Shown piece after piece: positions 62,039 to 64,000 of a stretch of 64,000 nt of DNA. A program made the translations under genes and the position numbers. Positions within the stretch are counted from its first letter, which is position 1. Each line of letters begins with the position of its first letter. The notes under the pieces are model-generated. The model saw only the letters and a program-made list of their open reading frames with translations, was not told where the DNA came from and did not search any database. The stretch comes from Cellvibrionales bacterium UBA4451 (GTDB taxonomy: Bacteria > Pseudomonadota > Gammaproteobacteria > Pseudomonadales > Porticoccaceae). The stretch lies in NCBI GenBank assembly GCA_002390285.1, contig DGPB01000014.1, forward strand, positions 62,001 to 126,000. The letters are read 5' to 3'.

Positions 62039-62052
62039 TTGATTTGCGTCAA
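62039..62052 (-). promoter_or_regulatory. Anr/FNR box of the ccoN promoter
   Basis: TTGATTTGCGTCAA matches TTGAT-N4-ATCAA with one mismatch. On the minus strand a -10-like TAATAC (62009-62014) follows, which would place the box centre about 41.5 bp before the start of transcription, the class II activator position. ccoN begins about 110 bp downstream. Confidence 0.72.
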
Positions 62053-62075
62053 GTTAGGCATAGCCATGACGACAA

Positions 62076-63296
62076 TCAACTCTGGCTGCGCCCTTTATTT
62101 GCCGCGATCCTAAGGCGTAATGCATTCAACTTAATGAAACCCTCAGCATCCTTCTGGTTGTAGGCTCCCGCATCATCTTCAAAGGTGGCAATTTTTTCGT
62201 CAAAAAGGCTGTCTTTAGACTGCCGACCAACGACCGTCACATTGCCCTTGTAAAGTTTCAGGCGAACTTCGCCATTAACCACTTCCTGGGTCTCATCGAT
62301 CATTGTCTGCAACATATGTCGCTCTGGGGACCACCAGTAGCCGTTGTATACCACTTCAGCATACTTTGGCATCAAGCTATCTTTTAAATGGGCTACTTCT
62401 CTATCTAGGGTCAATGACTCGATAGCACGATGAGCGCGCAACATAATCGTGCCACCGGGTGTTTCATAGCAACCACGAGACTTCATACCCACATAACGGT
62501 TTTCAACAAGGTCTAATCGCCCAATACCATTATCACCACCCACTTTATTCAAATATGTGAGCACTGTGGCTGGGGACATATCCTGCCCATCAATGGCTAC
62601 GATATCGCCTTTTGCATAGCTCAACTCAATATAGGTGGGCTCATCGGGGGCATTTTCAGGAGACACACTCCAACGCCACATATCTTCTTCTGGCTCCCAC
62701 CAAGGGTCTTCTAGGTTGCCACCTTCATAAGAGATATGCAGCAGGTTGGCATCCATGGAGTAAGGTGACTTTTTCTTCTTCCCAGAAAAATCCACAGGAA
62801 TACCGTGCTCTTCACAATAATCCATTAATTTTTCACGTGAATTAAGTTCCCATTCGCGCCAAGGAGCAATAACCTCAATCCCAGGCTTCAGTGCATAGGC
62901 CCCAAGCTCAAAACGGACTTGATCATTACCCTTGCCCGTCGCGCCATGTGAAATAGCATCGGCACCGGTTTCATTAGCAATTTCAATTAGCCGCTTGGCA
63001 ATCAAAGGTCGAGCAATAGAGGTACCGAGAAGGTACTCACCCTCATAAACCGTGTTGGCCCTGAACATCGGAAATACATAATCACGAACGAATTCTTCTC
63101 GCAGGTCATCCACATAGATCTCTTTCACACCCAAGGCTTCAGCCTTAGCTCGCGCGGGTTCCACTTCTTCGCCTTGACCAATATCTGCAGTAAACGTGAC
63201 CACTTCACATTGATAGGTCTCTTGCAACCACTTAACGATAACCGAGGTATCCAGACCTCCAGAATAAGCTAAAACGACTTTCTTAATGTCGGACAC
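62076..63296 (-). CDS. argG: Argininosuccinate synthase
   Basis: This 406-residue enzyme joins citrulline and aspartate with ATP in arginine synthesis. The PP-loop AYSGGLDTS is at residues 10-18. SHGATGKGNDQVRFELG and CYETPGGTI are family blocks. It is the AsG type of about 400 residues. It is divergent from pyrC; the two share precursors through carbamoyl phosphate. Similar argG-pyrC proximity is seen in Pseudomonas. Confidence 0.96.
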   Translation of the reverse strand: MSDIKKVVLAYSGGLDTSVIVKWLQETYQCEVVTFTADIGQGEEVEPARAKAEALGVKEIYVDDLREEFVRDYVFPMFRANTVYEGEYLLGTSIARPLIAKRLIEIANETGADAISHGATGKGNDQVRFELGAYALKPGIEVIAPWREWELNSREKLMDYCEEHGIPVDFSGKKKKSPYSMDANLLHISYEGGNLEDPWWEPEEDMWRWSVSPENAPDEPTYIELSYAKGDIVAIDGQDMSPATVLTYLNKVGGDNGIGRLDLVENRYVGMKSRGCYETPGGTIMLRAHRAIESLTLDREVAHLKDSLMPKYAEVVYNGYWWSPERHMLQTMIDETQEVVNGEVRLKLYKGNVTVVGRQSKDSLFDEKIATFEDDAGAYNQKDAEGFIKLNALRLRIAANKGRSQS

Positions 63297-63522
63297 GACA
63301 CAACTCCTGATTGTAAAACTTAGGGATGAAAAGTGATCACCATTCTAATATGTCAGCAGCCAGTTTCACAGCGAATGCCGGGCAATTGCCCCGCAATAAT
63401 CCCAGAGCACCGAAACAAACAGAAAGGTCATCGAGCCTCGACTATAAATGCCACACTATAAAGCCTCACTATATTCCGGTAGCATCCTCACCTGTAGCCG
63501 CCTTTAGAAATAAGCAGACCAC

Positions 63523-64000
63523 ATGACACAACTGACAATCACCCGCCCCGATGACTGGCATGTACATCTGCGCGATGGTGACGCCCTGCCTTACACCGTG
63601 CCCGATGCCGCTCGCTACTTTGGCCGCGCCATTATCATGCCTAACTTGGCACCCCCGATTCTTAACACCGCACAAGCTCAAGCTTATGGCGAGCGCATCA
63701 TGGAACATCGGCCCGCGGGTAGCCACTGGCAGCCACTGATGGTGCTGTATCTCACCGACAATACGTTGCCGGAAGAAATCATCCGGGCAAAAGCGTCTGG
63801 CAACATATTTGCCTGCAAATATTACCCAGCAGGCGCCACCACTAACTCTGACTCAGGTGTAACCAACCTCGCCAATATCTATCCCGTGTTAGCCCAGATG
63901 GAGAAAGAAGCGCTACCCCTGCTACTTCATGGCGAAATCACCGATAGCAATATTGATGTGTTTGACCGCGAGGCTGTATTTATCGAACGTCATTTGGAGA
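63523..64000 (+). CDS. pyrC: Dihydroorotase PyrC (5' part, runs off the window)
   Basis: The first 159 codons of a homodimeric (class II) dihydroorotase, which closes carbamoyl aspartate to dihydroorotate. MTQLTITRPDDWHVHLRDGD carries the zinc ligands His13 and His15. The carboxylated Lys99 is in FACKYYPAGATTNS, and LLLHGEITD holds a further ligand. The frame is open to the window end. The 226-bp gap to argG must hold both promoters. Confidence 0.95.
   Translation, partial: MTQLTITRPDDWHVHLRDGDALPYTVPDAARYFGRAIIMPNLAPPILNTAQAQAYGERIMEHRPAGSHWQPLMVLYLTDNTLPEEIIRAKASGNIFACKYYPAGATTNSDSGVTNLANIYPVLAQMEKEALPLLLHGEITDSNIDVFDREAVFIERHLE

Noticed and set aside
1..64000. CRISPR arrays, tRNA and rRNA genes, prophage, complete insertion sequences
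   Set aside because: Looked for on both strands by eye; no repeat-spacer array, cloverleaf, rRNA stretch, phage module or intact transposase was found.

Overview
The window is a chromosomal segment of a gammaproteobacterium. Evidence for this includes the rpsB-tsf-pyrH-frr-uppS-cdsA-dxr-rseP-bamA-skp-lpxD order with divergent map-glnD-dapC, the BamC lipoprotein, RsmJ, FabV, an LpxL-type acyltransferase, the long gammaproteobacterial DapD and a complete ccoNOPQ-ccoGHIS locus. The gene order resembles pseudomonads and marine Cellvibrionales-type bacteria; that finer placement is inference. No rRNA, tRNA, CRISPR array or intact transposase was found.

Layout. 1-10416 (minus strand) holds the translation and envelope-biogenesis block: S2, EF-Ts, UMP kinase, ribosome recycling factor, undecaprenyl-PP synthase, CDP-DAG synthase, DXP reductoisomerase, RseP, BamA, Skp and the start of LpxD. 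10726-21508 (plus strand) carries map, glnD and lysine/DAP genes (dapC, dapD, dapE) with nth, an ArsC-like protein, an orphan amino-acid-binding protein and two broken genes, a SixA-type phosphatase and a nitrobindin-like protein. 21538-32376 mixes envelope genes (DUF481 protein, OmpA-type and LRR lipoproteins, bamC, lpxL) with dapA, fabV, purC and rsmJ. 32397-33348 holds two copies of a roughly 150-bp decayed element that starts like a REP-associated transposase; the copies flank a rhodanese gene. A DUF1254 gene and a gene-free stretch follow.

35274-41547 is a one-strand seven-gene D-amino-acid island: DUF1445, pxpA, pxpB, pxpC, DUF4392 (D-glutamate cyclase), a D-amino-acid transaminase and alanine racemase. 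Together they could interconvert D-Ala and D-Glu, cyclise D-Glu to 5-oxoproline and open the ring to glutamate. The two cyclase-associated domains that are fused in vertebrate DGLUCY are separate genes here, and they bracket the oxoprolinase genes.

43673-52035 is the least ordinary stretch. It holds a thermostable-hemolysin-family protein that looks like an acyltransferase, an AMP-dependent acyl ligase, a heme-oxygenase-like diiron protein, an SDR and a TPR protein. These are followed by a QseB/PmrA-type two-component system and a cupredoxin-FTR1-barrel iron-uptake set. A PmrA-like box sits in front of the first gene. This is the best candidate for an undescribed system.

52054-64000 contains gloA, a Yip1 protein, the whole cbb3 oxidase structural and assembly set under an Anr/FNR-type site, argG, and the start of pyrC. 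Several broken reading frames (16.3 kb, 18.5 kb, 34.85 kb) show local gene decay or homopolymer sequence errors.
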